Numbered from the stretch's first letter, positions 14,701 to 25,125 are shown. The stretch: DNA of 64,000 bases from Conchocele bisecta (GCA_029237695.1 CM055279.1:58601530-58665529), one strand, 5' to 3'. The notes: a model not told the origin generated them from the sequence alone. Made by a program: numbers and translations.

Positions 14701-16274
14701 CGTATGTTCACGGTGTGTGATGATTGTCGTACAGTAGGGCCAACCTAGACCATGTTTGTGGTATACCACTTCAAATCTAACCAGTATACCGTATGTTCAC
14801 GGTGTGTGATGATTGTCGTACAGTAGCGCCAAACTAGACCATGTTTGTGGTATGCCACTGCCAATGTGACCAATATACCGTATGTTCACCGGTGTGTGAT
14901 GATTGTCGTACAGTAGGGCCAACGTAGACCATGTTTGTGGTATACCACTGCCAATGTGACCAGTATACCGTATGTTCACTGTGTGTGATGATTGTTGTAC
15001 AGTAGCGCCAACCTAGACCATGTTTGTGGTATATAACTGCCAATGTGACCAGTATACAGTATGTTCACTGTGTGTGATGATTGTCGTACAGTAGCACCAA
15101 CCTAGACCATGTTTGTGGTATACCACTGCCAATGTGACCACTATACCATATGTTCACGGTGTGATGATTGTCGTACAGTTGCGCCAAACTAGACCATGTT
15201 TGTGGTATGCCACTGCCAATGTGACCAGTATACCGCATGTTCACTGTGTGTGATGATTGTCGTACAGTAGCGCCAACCTAGAAAATGTTTGTGGTATACC
15301 ACTGCCAATGTGACCAGTATACCGCATGTTCACTGTGTGTGATGATTGTCGTACAGTAGCGCCAACCTAGACCATGTTTGTGATATACCACTGCCAATGT
15401 GACCAGTATACCGTATGTTCACGGTGTGTGATGATTGTCGTACAGTAGCGCCAACCTAGACCATGTTTGTGGTATACCACTGCCAATGTGACCAGTATAC
15501 CGCATGTTCACTGTGTGTGCTGATTGTCGTACAGTAGCGCCAACCTAGACCATGTTTGTGATATACCACTGCCAATGTGACCAGTATACCATATGTTCAC
15601 GGTGTGTGATGATTGTCGTACAGTAGCGCCAAACTAGACAATGCTTGTGGTATACCACTGCCAATGTGACCAGTATACCGTATGTTCACGGTGTGTGATG
15701 ATTGTCGTAAAGTAACGCCAAACTAGACCATGTTTGTGGTATACCACTGCCAATGTGACCAGTATACCGCATGTTCACTGTGTGTGATGATTGTCGTACA
15801 GTAGCGCCAAACTAGACCATGTTTGTGGTATACCACTGCCAATGTGACCAGTATACCGTATGTTCATGGTGTGTGATGATTGTCGTACAGTAGCGCCAAA
15901 CTAGACCTAGTTTGTGGTATACCCTGCCAATGTGACCAGTATACCGTATGTTCACGGTGTGATGATTGTCGTACAGTAGAGCCAAACTAGACCATGTTTG
16001 TGGTATACCACTGCCAATGTGACCAGTATACCGCATGTTCACTGTGTGTGATGATTGTCGTACAGTAGCGCCAACCTAGACAATGTTTGTGGTATACCAC
16101 TGCCAATGTGACCAGTATACTGTATGTTCACGGTGTGTGATGATTGTCGTACAGTAGCGCCAAACTAGACCATGTTTGTGGTATACCACTGCCAATGTGA
16201 CCAGTATACCGTATGTTCACGGTGTGTGATGATTGTCGTACAGTAGCGCCAAACTCGACCATGTTTGTGGTATA
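1..16274. repeat. 89-bp satellite array, first block
   Basis: Head-to-tail copies of an 89-bp monomer: the same point recurs at 61, 150 and 239. Each monomer carries GTACAGTAGCGCCAACCTAG, then CATGTTTGTGGTATACCACT, then TGTTCACTGTGTGTGATGAT. Variant monomers recur along the array (the GATATACCGTACAG truncation near 1262, 2971 and 3686; the CACTTCAAATCTAACCAG form near 1757, 4162, 12885 and 14590), which points to higher-order or segmental copying. Copies from 1 to about 1,900 and from about 12,780 on are clean. Those between are full of small indels. The many short reading frames across it are chance products of the repeat. The array probably continues to the left of the window. Confidence 0.97.
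8723..8750. other. Poly-C run inside the satellite
   Basis: An uninterrupted run of 28 C lies in the indel-rich part of the satellite, where clean monomers have nothing similar. A second odd run, 16 T, is at 10990-11005. Both look like consensus errors of an unpolished long-read assembly rather than biology, although I cannot prove this from one sequence. Confidence 0.75.
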
Positions 16275-16358
16275 CAGTGCAGTCTCCGTTTTTGTTCCAC
16301 CGTAGACAACACTTGCAAACTCAACGCGAACGCAACGCGAACGCAACTGTTTGCTGTA

Positions 16359-16512
16359 GCGTTGTATACGTTGTTTAAACGTATAATACGGTTCGTACAT
16401 GTGTAATACACATTGTCAAACCGTTTAGTTTAAAAGCGTTGCATACGTTGTTTAAACGTATAATACGGTTCGTACACGTGTAATACACATTGTCAAACCG
16501 TTTAGTTTTAAA
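16359..16512 (+). repeat. Two tandem 77-bp sub-terminal repeats
   Basis: Two adjacent copies start GCGTTGTATACGTTGTTTAA at 16359 and GCGTTGCATACGTTGTTTAA at 16436, and both end near AAACCGTTTAGTTT. They differ at only a few bases. They sit near the left end of the TA-flanked insertion. Confidence 0.9.
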
Positions 16513-17630
16513 GCGTGTAATACGTTTAGCTTCAAGGCGTATAACACGCTTTGGCGTATAATTATGTAGCGAGGTGAAAGAGTTGAAACGTGTACAACGC
16601 TTTACCTGGAAGCGTGTAGCTATATGAAAGCGTTGAAACGTGTACAACGGTTACACGTTTTAACGCAAATACCTGTTCGGCCCCGATCGCTTCGAGGCGT
16701 CCTTGTTTCGTCCCTTTTAAAATATCGCGAATACATACCCTCAGATCGAGTTCAAAGTACATCGGCGATGTGATTTAGCACTTCAATTGATCCCTAATCC
16801 CTGATGACTAATGAGTCACGCTTTTAACACGACAGATGTACCTTGTCGTTTATCAAAATGTTTGAGAATTGTAGATCACGTGAGCCGGCTCATCAGGATC
16901 TGCGGCATTCCTATGTACATTTTATATACACAAAAATGACGCCTAATACAGCGTAATGTAACAGTTCCTAACTTAATATGGAATAGCCCGGGCCGATAGT
17001 CCGTGTCAGTTAATTGGGGTTTAAATATTACGAACACAGATAAACACAGTGCATGGTTTCTTTATTTTATTTTAACATCATCAGAAATGGCGAGTCTAGG
17101 AACTCTCGTATTATCTTTACGCTGAAGCCAGTCTATTTCAGTCACTAATCCGCTATACACCTGTCCCACGCGTGTGTTAAGATTAATCGATATTTGGAGA
17201 AACTGAATACACAGCAAGCTGCACACTGGTTTAACACGGATATGGCCCGCGGATATGTGTCATAAATTACTTGGTGGTCAAAACCGGTAAATTTACAAGG
17301 TTTATAGCGAAATAGCAGCCGACTGGCAATTTTTCTCGGACCGATTTTTTAAGACTAGTTTTCAAATCTCAATCGGTCTGAGAGTTCAAAAAGCCCTGCA
17401 GTGAGTCTAGAAGTATATATACAAACACGAAGAACGATCAGAGCATGCGCATTCTACGCGATACAAGGTTGGCATACCAAAACGTGTAATGCGTTAAAAC
17501 CCGTGGAAACGTGTTATACGTATAACACGGTTTCATCTGTACCGTGTGTACATGTAGATGCGTGTAACCGTTCGTCAAAGAAAGCGTTAAATCGTTTAAC
17601 GGTTTACCTTAGCGTTGTATACGTTTACAA

Positions 17631-17766
17631 CCGTTGTATACGTTTACAACCGTTGTACACGGATTACACGCTTTTGAAACTCAATACGTTGTTTACAACC
17701 GTTGTATACGTTTACAACCGTTGTACACGGATTACACGCTTTTGAAACTCAATGCGTTGAACACGG
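17631..17766 (+). repeat. Two tandem 68-bp sub-terminal repeats
   Basis: Two copies (from 17631 and 17699) each contain CCGTTGTATACGTTTACAAC followed by CGTTGTACACGGATTACACG. They use the same CGTTGTATACG vocabulary as the left-side repeats, so the two ends of the insertion are built from related motifs. Confidence 0.88.
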
Positions 17767-17938
17767 TTTGTTCGACTTTCGCGCATGCGCAAGAGTGGGG
17801 AAACGCAACGCATGGCCGAAAACGTATTACACGTAGACGACACACGGTTTGAAACGCAACTAACGGAAACTCCACGGATACGCAACGCACAACACTTTGT
17901 ACACGTATAAACCCGGAACATTTTGACAGAAACAACTG

Positions 17939-19503
17939 TACCACTGCCAATGTGACCAGTATACCGTATGTTCACGGTGTGTGATGATTGTCGTACAGTA
18001 GCGCCAACCTAGACCATGTGTGTGATATAACACTGCCAATGTGACCAGTATACCGTATGTTCACGGTGTGTGATGATTGTCGTACAGTAGCACCAAACTA
18101 GACCGTGTTTGTGGTATACCACTGCCAATGTGACCAGTATACCGTATGTTCACGGTGTGATGATTGTCGTACAGTAGCGCCAAACTAGACCATGTTTGTG
18201 GTATACCACTGCCAATGTGACCAGTATACCGCATGTTCACTGTGTGTGATGATTGTCGTACAGTAGCGCCAAACTAGACCATGTTTGTGGTATACCACTG
18301 CCAATGTGACCAGTATACCGTTTGTTCACTGTGTGTGATGATTGTCGTACAGTAGTGCCAACCTAGACCATGTTTGTGGTATACCACTGCCAATGTGACC
18401 AGTATACCGTATGTTCACTGTGTGTGATGATTGTCGTACAGTAGCGCCAAACTAGACCATGTTTATGGTATACCACTGCCAATGAGACCAGTATACCGTA
18501 TGTTCACTGTGTGTGATGATTGTTGTACAATAGCGCCAACCTAGACCATGTTTGTGGTATACCACTGCCAATGTGACCAGTATACCGCATGTTCACGGTG
18601 TGTGATGATTGTCGTACAGTAGCGCCAAACTAGACCATGTTTGTGGTATACCACTGCCAATGAGACCAGTATACCGTATGTTCACTGTATGTGATGATTG
18701 TTGTACAGTAGCGCCAACCTAGACCATGTTTGTGGTATACCACTGCCAATGTGACCAGTATACCGTATGTTCACGGTGTGTGATGATTGTCGTACAGTAG
18801 CGCCAAACTAGACCATGTTTGTGGTATACCACTGCCAATGTGACCAGTATACCGTATGTTCACTGTGTGTGATGATTGTCGTACAGTAGTGCCAACGTAG
18901 ACCATGTTTATGGTATACCATTGCCATTGTGACCAGTATACCGTATGTTCACGATGTGTGATGATTGTCGTAAAGTAACGCCAAACTAGACCATGTTTGT
19001 GGTATTCCACTGCCAATGTGACCAATATACCGTATGTTCACTGTGTGTGATGATTGTTGTACAGTAGCGCCAACCTAGACCATGTTTGTGGTATACCACT
19101 GCCAATGTGACCAGTATACCGCATGTTCACGGTGTGTGATGATTGTCGTACAGTAGCGCCAAACTAGACCATGTTTGTGGTATACCACTGCCAATGAGAC
19201 CAGTATACTGTATGTTCACTGTGTGTGATGATTGTTGCACAGTAGCACCAACCTAGACCATGTTTGTGGTATACCACTGCCAATGTGACCAGTATACCGT
19301 ATGTTCACGGTGTGTGATGATTGTCATACAGTAGCGCCAAACTAGACCATGTTTGTGGTATACCACTGCCAATGTGACCAGTATACCGTATGTTCACTGT
19401 GTGTGATGATTGTTGTACAGTAGCGCCAACCTAGACCATGTTTGTGGTATACCACTGTCAATGAGACCAGTATACCGTATGTTCACTGTGTGTGATGATT
19501 GTT
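17939..19503. repeat. 89-bp satellite array, second block
   Basis: The satellite resumes in register after the TA-flanked insertion and runs cleanly for about 17 monomers. It stops inside a monomer at GATGATTGTT, where the retroelement begins. Confidence 0.97.
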
Positions 19504-20442
19504 TATACACTATTACCAGATTACTCGATTGACTATTACCTAAACTTGCAGGAAGATCATCATTGTGCTGTAACTTGTATTGTCCTTCCTTTATCAGTTA
19601 TCTGAAATACTCAATAACCCCACTCCATCCCTCTGACCCACCAATCCCCACATCATGCAACTGTATATAGAAAACATGAAATATCTTATTAAGCTAACAT
19701 AGCACCGGTACTATCATACATGTATTTATTACATAACCACATATCTAACATATTTGGCTCCTCATTGGGGGCTACTTGCTATTTGGTGTTGTGCTTCATC
19801 AGACTCGCATGTGCCAGACCAGATTTATCTGAGCAAGAGGTGAGACGTATGCAGTAGCTATTCTCTTGCACGACTATGGCGGAGTGAATGTGTAGAGCTA
19901 ATAACTCGCGTGAAACGACTAGAGGGTGACGAGTTGAGTGAAATACTAGAAAGAGGTGAGTCGAGCATACGACTAGAAAGAGCTGAGTTGAGTTAACAAC
20001 TAGGATGTGCATCAAGTGGACGACTAGAAAGATCTGAGTTGAGTTAACAACTCGAATGCGAGTCAAGCGTACCGACTGGCGAGTCGAGCGTACCGACTAT
20101 AAAAGAGGTGAGTCGTCGAAATTAGTCGAGCGTACCGACTGGCGAGTCGAGCGTACCGACTATAATGAGGAATGTGGTGCAGGGTAGTCGAGCGTAACCG
20201 ACTGGCGAGTCGAGCGTACTCGGACTATAGAGAGGTGGGTTGTCCAGGGCAGTCGAGTGTACCGACTGGCGAGCCGATAATGAGGTGAGACGAGCGTACA
20301 GAATGTCGTGTCGAGAGTACGTACTGGGACGAGTCGCTTCAGGCGAGTGAATGATGTATCAACAAGTCTGGCAAATGTTTCAACTGATGCCGCACATAAA
20401 TGTACATATGAATTAATTTATCGAAAAGGGGGCAAAATAGTC
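19504..20442 (-). repeat. Split direct repeat B2
   Basis: About 939 bp repeated at 20889-21826 with about ten differences seen by eye, including a one-base indel in a TATAAAAG run. It forms the 3' end of the element and carries a cluster of AGTCG...CGACT inverted-repeat motifs. Confidence 0.95.
20061..20267. repeat. Array of AGTCG-spacer-CGACT motifs in B2
   Basis: Seven copies of AGTCGAGCGTACCGACT or close variants start at 20061, 20082, 20124, 20145, 20186, 20208 and 20251. Each has 5-bp inverted arms around a spacer of about 7 bp. They come in pairs, with about 20 bp between the starts in a pair. The function is unknown. The geometry resembles a recombinase half-site pair, but that is only inference. 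Confidence 0.85.
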
Positions 20443-20598
20443 TGTGACATAACCTATGTTGCAGTAGCCCCAACCCAACATAGGCATGCACAGCTGAAGG
20501 TTTCAATGCTGTAATTTAAACTATTACGAAGACTTGTCTTCAAATGTAAACAAACTGCACATGTTTAAAATCAAAGGAGGAGATGGGGCGGCGGTGGG
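20443..20598 (-). other. 156-bp spacer between A2 and B2
   Basis: This stretch separates A2 from B2 and is not present next to A1 or B1. It contains no open frame of note. It may be an insertion, or sequence that A1 or B1 has lost. Confidence 0.7.
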
Positions 20599-20888
20599 TA
20601 TGTCAAGAATCCTCAGAAACATCCACGCCGACTACGCATTGTGCAAAACTGAATTCCCGGGACAGCGGATGTCACTCCCTGCTCACGCGACCTTTGAACT
20701 ATATAATTTAACCAATAATTCCATTGTCAAAATTAGCATATCTAAAATGATCATGCACTATCACTAGCTGGGACACTGACCTACATGTAGATCAGGCCTG
20801 CCACCACAAAACCACATCTGTCAAAACTGGGAGAACTGCATGACAGTCTCCAATATAGTGTATAAACTATAATTAAAAATTATCATTT
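20599..20888 (-). repeat. Split direct repeat A2
   Basis: 290 bp, nearly identical to 25126-25415. It starts TATGTCAAGAATCCTCAG on the + strand and ends AAATTATCATTT, directly abutting B1. Confidence 0.95.
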
Positions 20889-21826
20889 TATACACTATTA
20901 CCAGATTACTCGATTGACTATTACCTAAACTTGCAGGAAGATCATCATTATGCTGTAACTTGTATTGTCCTTCCTTTATCAGTTATCTGAAATACTCAAT
21001 AACCCCACTCCATCCCTCTGACCCACCAATCCCCACATCATGCAACTGTATATAGAAAACATGAAATATCTTATTAAGCTAACATAGCACCGGTACTATC
21101 ATACATGTATATATTACATAACCACATATCTAACATATTTGGCTCCTTATTGGGGGCTACCTGCTATTTGGTGTTGTGCTTCATCAGACTCGCATGTGCC
21201 AGACCAGATTTCTCTGAGCAAGAGGTGAGACGTATGCAGTAGCTATTCTCTTGCACGACTATGGCGGAGTGAATGTGTAGAGCTAATAACTCGCGTGAAA
21301 CGACTAGAGGGTGACGAGTTGAGTGAAATACTAGAAAGAGGTGAGTCGAGCATACGACTAGAAAGAGCTGAGTTGAGTTAACAACTAGGATGTGCATCAA
21401 GTGGACGACTAGAAAGATCTGAGTTGAGTTAACAACTCGAATGCGAGTCAAGCGTACCGACTGGCGAGTCGAGCGTACCGACTATAAAGAGGTGAGTCGT
21501 CGAAATTAGTCGAGCGTACCGACTGGCGAGTCGTGCGTACCGACTATAATGAGGAATGTGGTGCAGGGTAGTCGAGCGTAAGCGACTGGCGAGTCGAGCG
21601 TACTCGGACTATAGAGAGGTGGGTCGTCCAGGGCAGTCGAGTGTACCGACTGGCGAGCCGATAATGAGGTGAGACGAGCGTACAGAATGTCGTGTCGAGC
21701 GTACGTACTGGGACGAGTCGCTTCAGGCGAGTGAATGATGTATCAACAAGTCTGGCAAATGTTTCAACTGATGCCGCACATAAATGTACATATGAATTAA
21801 TTTATCGAAAAGGGGGCAAAATAGTC
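20889..21826 (-). repeat. Split direct repeat B1
   Basis: Copy of B2, about 938 bp, immediately downstream of the coding region in element orientation. It includes the same inverted-repeat motif array at about 21446-21651, with one arm mutated (AGTCGTGCGTAC) and one spacer changed. Confidence 0.95.
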
Positions 21827-22038
21827 CAAAACAAATTGATATTTTTTAAACTAAAAATAGCAATGAGTGCCCCCAAGAGGAGAAATTAATCAGGTATGCG
21901 TGTACTCATAACAAACTTAATTAATAGTTTGTTGTACCCAACAAGAACATGTAGACAAATATGACATCTGTGTGTAACCTGCTGTTAAATAAAGTGCACG
22001 AACTATCACATCCACTGTATTGTTTACCTTGTACGAAG

Positions 22039-23061
22039 TCAATGACACATCCGGGCCTGTGCAGCTTGTATAGCACTGCGTGCAACTCTGATGTACCTGG
22101 TATAGCATGATGAAGACCATCGACCGAGAGTTTGTATCATGTGATCTTCAATGTTAGCTTTTGCTGCACTGCTTGCAGCACCAATCCGAATGAATGAATG
22201 GCCACTATATTTATTCTCGTCATAACCGAGTCTGCATAAAACTTGCTTCACATAATAAAGAAACTTCGTCCTAGTGAACGGTTTGCCATCCACGTCTATG
22301 AATAGTGGCGAGATATCATAACAAAACGCAGTAGATGTAAGCTGCTCTCTGCGTAGGCACAAATAATGTTCCATCAAATACACTGGACAGCAATTAATGG
22401 AGTTATTTCTGTATATCGGTATATCAACGCCTACACTGAACGGATCAGTCTTGGAAGTAGGTAGCGTAAGACAAAACATAGAATGATCTGTCAAGAACGA
22501 CACATGCTGACATTTCAAATATGAATAAACATCATCATTCCGAGCTTTAACAGTGAACTCACCGCAGCGAAGAAAGCCGAAATAGGCTAATGAACACATA
22601 CATTGTAACGTCAAATCTAAGTTTGGGGTAAAAACTCCTGCATGTAATAAGTCACACATCTGCTTCAGAATTGAAAAAGTTATAGGCAGTCTCAACCTCG
22701 TCTTCGAACCTTGACTACGTTTAACACCACGTAGAACACATTGTAGTCTATCCATGGAAGACATAGGATTGCTCATGCCTGCTTGCAGATAGTGAAAACG
22801 AATACCTGCCAGATATAGTTTAATAGTAGCCAGCTGCAGCTGCAGTGACTTGTAACAGAATGTCACAAAATAAATGAGAACATCCTCCGTTAGAATGGGT
22901 AACGTACCTGGACGCGTAATACAACCGGACATTGTTAGAAACTGCGTGAAACACTGCATGCCTGTCTGATAGGCTGATTTAGTATTTGGAGCAATAGATG
23001 CTGACCAAAGATTTGTGACTTCCAGGTCTAATTCAGCTGCAGCTTGGAAACCGAAAGGCAC
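22039..23061 (-). CDS. Tyrosine recombinase (integrase) of the Ngaro-like element
   Basis: A 340-residue frame with the fold-defining residues of DNA breaking-rejoining enzymes. An N-terminal SAM-like core-binding region (about residues 15-120) precedes the catalytic domain. There Arg165 lies in GFLRCGEFT, Lys204 in TSKTD, His288 in SGHSF, Gly-Arg-Trp at 313-315, and the likely nucleophile is Tyr320 in SSCYTRYIR. In this family it integrates a circular DNA copy without cutting out a staggered target. The odd feature is the HxxR box: it reads H-S-F-I-R, with one residue inserted between His288 and the arginine, in a run of ATTC units at 22186-22200. Loss of activity is likely but not certain. 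The start overlaps the end of the RNase H frame by about 34 nt, a usual arrangement in these elements. Confidence 0.92.
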   Translation of the reverse strand: MPFGFQAAAELDLEVTNLWSASIAPNTKSAYQTGMQCFTQFLTMSGCITRPGTLPILTEDVLIYFVTFCYKSLQLQLATIKLYLAGIRFHYLQAGMSNPMSSMDRLQCVLRGVKRSQGSKTRLRLPITFSILKQMCDLLHAGVFTPNLDLTLQCMCSLAYFGFLRCGEFTVKARNDDVYSYLKCQHVSFLTDHSMFCLTLPTSKTDPFSVGVDIPIYRNNSINCCPVYLMEHYLCLRREQLTSTAFCYDISPLFIDVDGKPFTRTKFLYYVKQVLCRLGYDENKYSGHSFIRIGAASSAAKANIEDHMIQTLGRWSSSCYTRYIRVARSAIQAAQARMCH

Positions 23062-23253
23062 CGCTCTGGAACAGTGTCTGCCTCTGGTGCAAGACGTCTG
23101 AACTGCAACATGTTAAAACGTGATAATGCGTCAGCAATAACATTTGATTTACCGGCTATATGTCTTGCGATAATAACAAACTGACCTTTTGCCGCGCACC
23201 AGATCAACCTACGAACAAACTTTTGAATGAATGGAATCTTAGATCGACCCTTA
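23028..23253 (-). pseudogene. Frameshifted C-terminal tail of the RNase H domain
   Basis: Continues RNase H in another frame just after the premature stop. It holds the conserved closing block NVIADALSRF, whose Asp is the last RNase H catalytic residue, and ends LQLN at 23028, overlapping the recombinase start. The shift is caused by a repeated CAAT-type tetranucleotide. Confidence 0.88.
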
Positions 23254-24912
23254 TTGATTGATGATGTCCACAGTGGCTGAATTGTCACAATTCACCACAA
23301 TTCTCTTCTTTGTCCATTTTTCACCCCACAGCACGGCTGCCATGACTATCGGATAGAGTTCATACAGAGCCATAGATGCCACGACTTCCGATGAAATAAA
23401 AGCAGGAAATTCCCCTTGAAACCACTTCCCACAGTAATACCCTGCATATGCTCGAGGTGTAGCATCCGTGAAAAACTGCATATCATCAGCCATTGTAAGT
23501 TCATCATTCATGAACATTGAAATACCGTTCCATTCATGAAGAAATTTAGACCACATACTAATGTCTAATCTACAGTCTGTCGTGATTTTAACATAATGGT
23601 GCAATTTACTGACAGAAGAAGACAGCGATATCAAGTATGACACAAATGCACGACCTGGATAAATCACGCGGCATGCAAAATTGAGATGTCCTAGAAGGCT
23701 TAATAATTCCCTCTTTGTACATGATTTCCTCTTTGAGAATGTTTGTAACAAATTTGCGATTCTCTGCACTTTCTCTAGCGGCAACCGTGCCTCCATCTTC
23801 ACACTGTCTAATATAATTCCTAAGTACTCAATAACCGTAACTGGCCCCATAGTTTTTGTGGGTGATAACGGTATACCAAGTTTCTCAAATACCAACCGCA
23901 AAATATACATAGTATGATCGGCATCATCGGATGGAGAATTGATTGTGAGAAAATCGTCCAGCAAATGTAAACAATGACTGATTCCATAATTGTTTTGCAG
24001 GATCCAACAAATAACTTGAGACAAACAATCAAAAATTTTAGGACTAGATCGACTGCCAAACACTAATCTGGTGTAGAAGTAATATTTATTGTTCCACTTG
24101 ATACCCTGAAAGGGCCACAACTCCCTCTTGACAGGAACCTGTTTAAAGGCATCTTGAATGTCAGCTTTACAATATCTACTCCCCTTTCCCAATCGCTGAG
24201 TTATTCTAATCGCATGGTCAATGGTGACATATGTCAAGGAGTATTTGTCCCTATCAAGGTCATATAAACTGGGATGTAATAGCTGTATAAGTATATCCAT
24301 GTTATCGGTAAGTTTCGCGACGGTCTGCTGTAAAGCAGACACACTGGCATGCAGATCTGCGATGTTGTTGTCGCCCGGAGATTCCCGAAGTCTAGTTTCG
24401 GTTTCACTGCGCTGTACTGTGTGCGATTGCGCATGCTCAGATAAAGCGACACCGCGACCATGGTTACTGCCTCTGTGTGATGTCTGCGCAACCGACTGCG
24501 CAATGACGTCATCTGTTGATATAACCGCAGCGCGCTGGTTAGAGGTTATGGCTGTTGACATAACCGCACTGCTTGTTGATCTTGAATTTGATGTCGCCGA
24601 CCGATATAGGTGAACTAAACGACATTTTTTCTGTCGAAGGCCTGGGGATATTCCCAGTTGCCGTAGTTCAGATTTCAACTTCTGCACGCTCCAGTTTTCG
24701 AGAAGTGACATGTCGTAAGGTGGATCTACCTCCGCCGAGATATTAGATTGCGGAATCTCAACCCGATCCAATGGCACGTCCGCAGATTTGCGCTTCCGAC
24801 TGTTCGAACTGGCTTGCACATCCATTTTTGTGGCAAATTGTACACACTTGGTTCCAATTAAATGCGTGAAATGTTGCAACAAAGGAATATAATCCGTAGA
24901 AACGGGAAACAC
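23251..24912 (-). CDS. Gag N-terminus fused to reverse transcriptase and RNase H
   Basis: A 553-codon frame. Residues 1-215 look like Gag: a basic stretch near 38-43, a SAP-like DNA-binding motif at about 68-106 (NWSVQKLKSELRQLG), a Ser/Thr-rich linker and a short coiled coil at about 184-212. At about residue 220 the text changes directly to DIRS-type RT without the usual first RT block. RT motif A has Asp251 (CKADIQDAF) and motif C has Asp319-Asp320 (HLLDDFL). RNase H follows with Asp483 (FFTDATP), Glu518 (LYELYP) and Asp543 (NCDNSA), then stops at INQ because of a 4-bp duplication near 23251-23262. Met30 (MDVQASSNSRKRK) is a plausible alternative start. An internal deletion that kept the frame is the simplest explanation for the fusion. 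Confidence 0.88.
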   Translation of the reverse strand: MFPVSTDYIPLLQHFTHLIGTKCVQFATKMDVQASSNSRKRKSADVPLDRVEIPQSNISAEVDPPYDMSLLENWSVQKLKSELRQLGISPGLRQKKCRLVHLYRSATSNSRSTSSAVMSTAITSNQRAAVISTDDVIAQSVAQTSHRGSNHGRGVALSEHAQSHTVQRSETETRLRESPGDNNIADLHASVSALQQTVAKLTDNMDILIQLLHPSLYDLDRDKYSLTYVTIDHAIRITQRLGKGSRYCKADIQDAFKQVPVKRELWPFQGIKWNNKYYFYTRLVFGSRSSPKIFDCLSQVICWILQNNYGISHCLHLLDDFLTINSPSDDADHTMYILRLVFEKLGIPLSPTKTMGPVTVIEYLGIILDSVKMEARLPLEKVQRIANLLQTFSKRKSCTKRELLSLLGHLNFACRVIYPGRAFVSYLISLSSSVSKLHHYVKITTDCRLDISMWSKFLHEWNGISMFMNDELTMADDMQFFTDATPRAYAGYYCGKWFQGEFPAFISSEVVASMALYELYPIVMAAVLWGEKWTKKRIVVNCDNSATVDIINQ

Positions 24913-25125
24913 TTTTGTCGTCTAGTAGATATCAAATTTGGATGTCTAAGCCTTTCACACGGCATAAATCGAATAATTCTCGATCATTAAATTATAACGA
25001 TAGCCATTGAGCATTCACAATAATAATAATTCCTAGATCACATGGTCTATATTAAAATGATAAATCTAATAATGAGTAATTATCCAAGTCAGAAGTATTC
25101 CAGCCAGTCGCTATTATATAATTAT

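Larger units (their letters stand above)
16275..17938. mobile_element. Non-autonomous Tc1/mariner-like insertion
   Basis: A 1.66-kb segment unlike the satellite interrupts one monomer. The left flank ends GGTATA and the right flank resumes TACCACTG. Removing the segment and one TA restores the monomer exactly, so the target duplication is TA. The segment starts CAGTGCAGTC and ends GAAACAACTG, so both termini read CAGT inward. TA duplication with CAGT ends is typical of Tc1/mariner-type elements. No transposase frame is visible. Both sub-terminal regions are rich in GCGTTG/CAACGC and ACGTATAA-like motifs in both orientations, with short tandem copies on each side. The centre (about 16,780-17,400) is unique and non-coding. 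The terminal inverted repeat beyond CAGT is weak, so the superfamily call is tentative. Confidence 0.65.

Noticed and set aside
33..16400. Dozens of 60-200 codon frames across the satellite
   Set aside because: All repeat the same residues (HTVNIRYTGHIGSGIPQTWS and shifts of it) because the 89-bp monomer is stop-poor. No splice, start or codon evidence supports them.
16128..16760. Possible gene in the TA-flanked insertion
   Set aside because: Frames there are short, overlap satellite and tandem repeats, and show no transposase catalytic pattern.
19779..20066. A 95-codon - strand frame present in both B repeats (also 21164-21451)
   Set aside because: It is conserved only because B1 and B2 are near-identical. 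It is built of VVNSTQLFLVV repeats from short internal duplications, with no known domain.
20308..20767. Small + strand frames inside the retroelement repeats
   Set aside because: They lie in the non-coding A2/B2 repeats opposite to the element's coding strand, and they are duplicated with the repeat.
24221..24613. A 130-codon + strand frame
   Set aside because: Antisense shadow of the Gag region of the retroelement.
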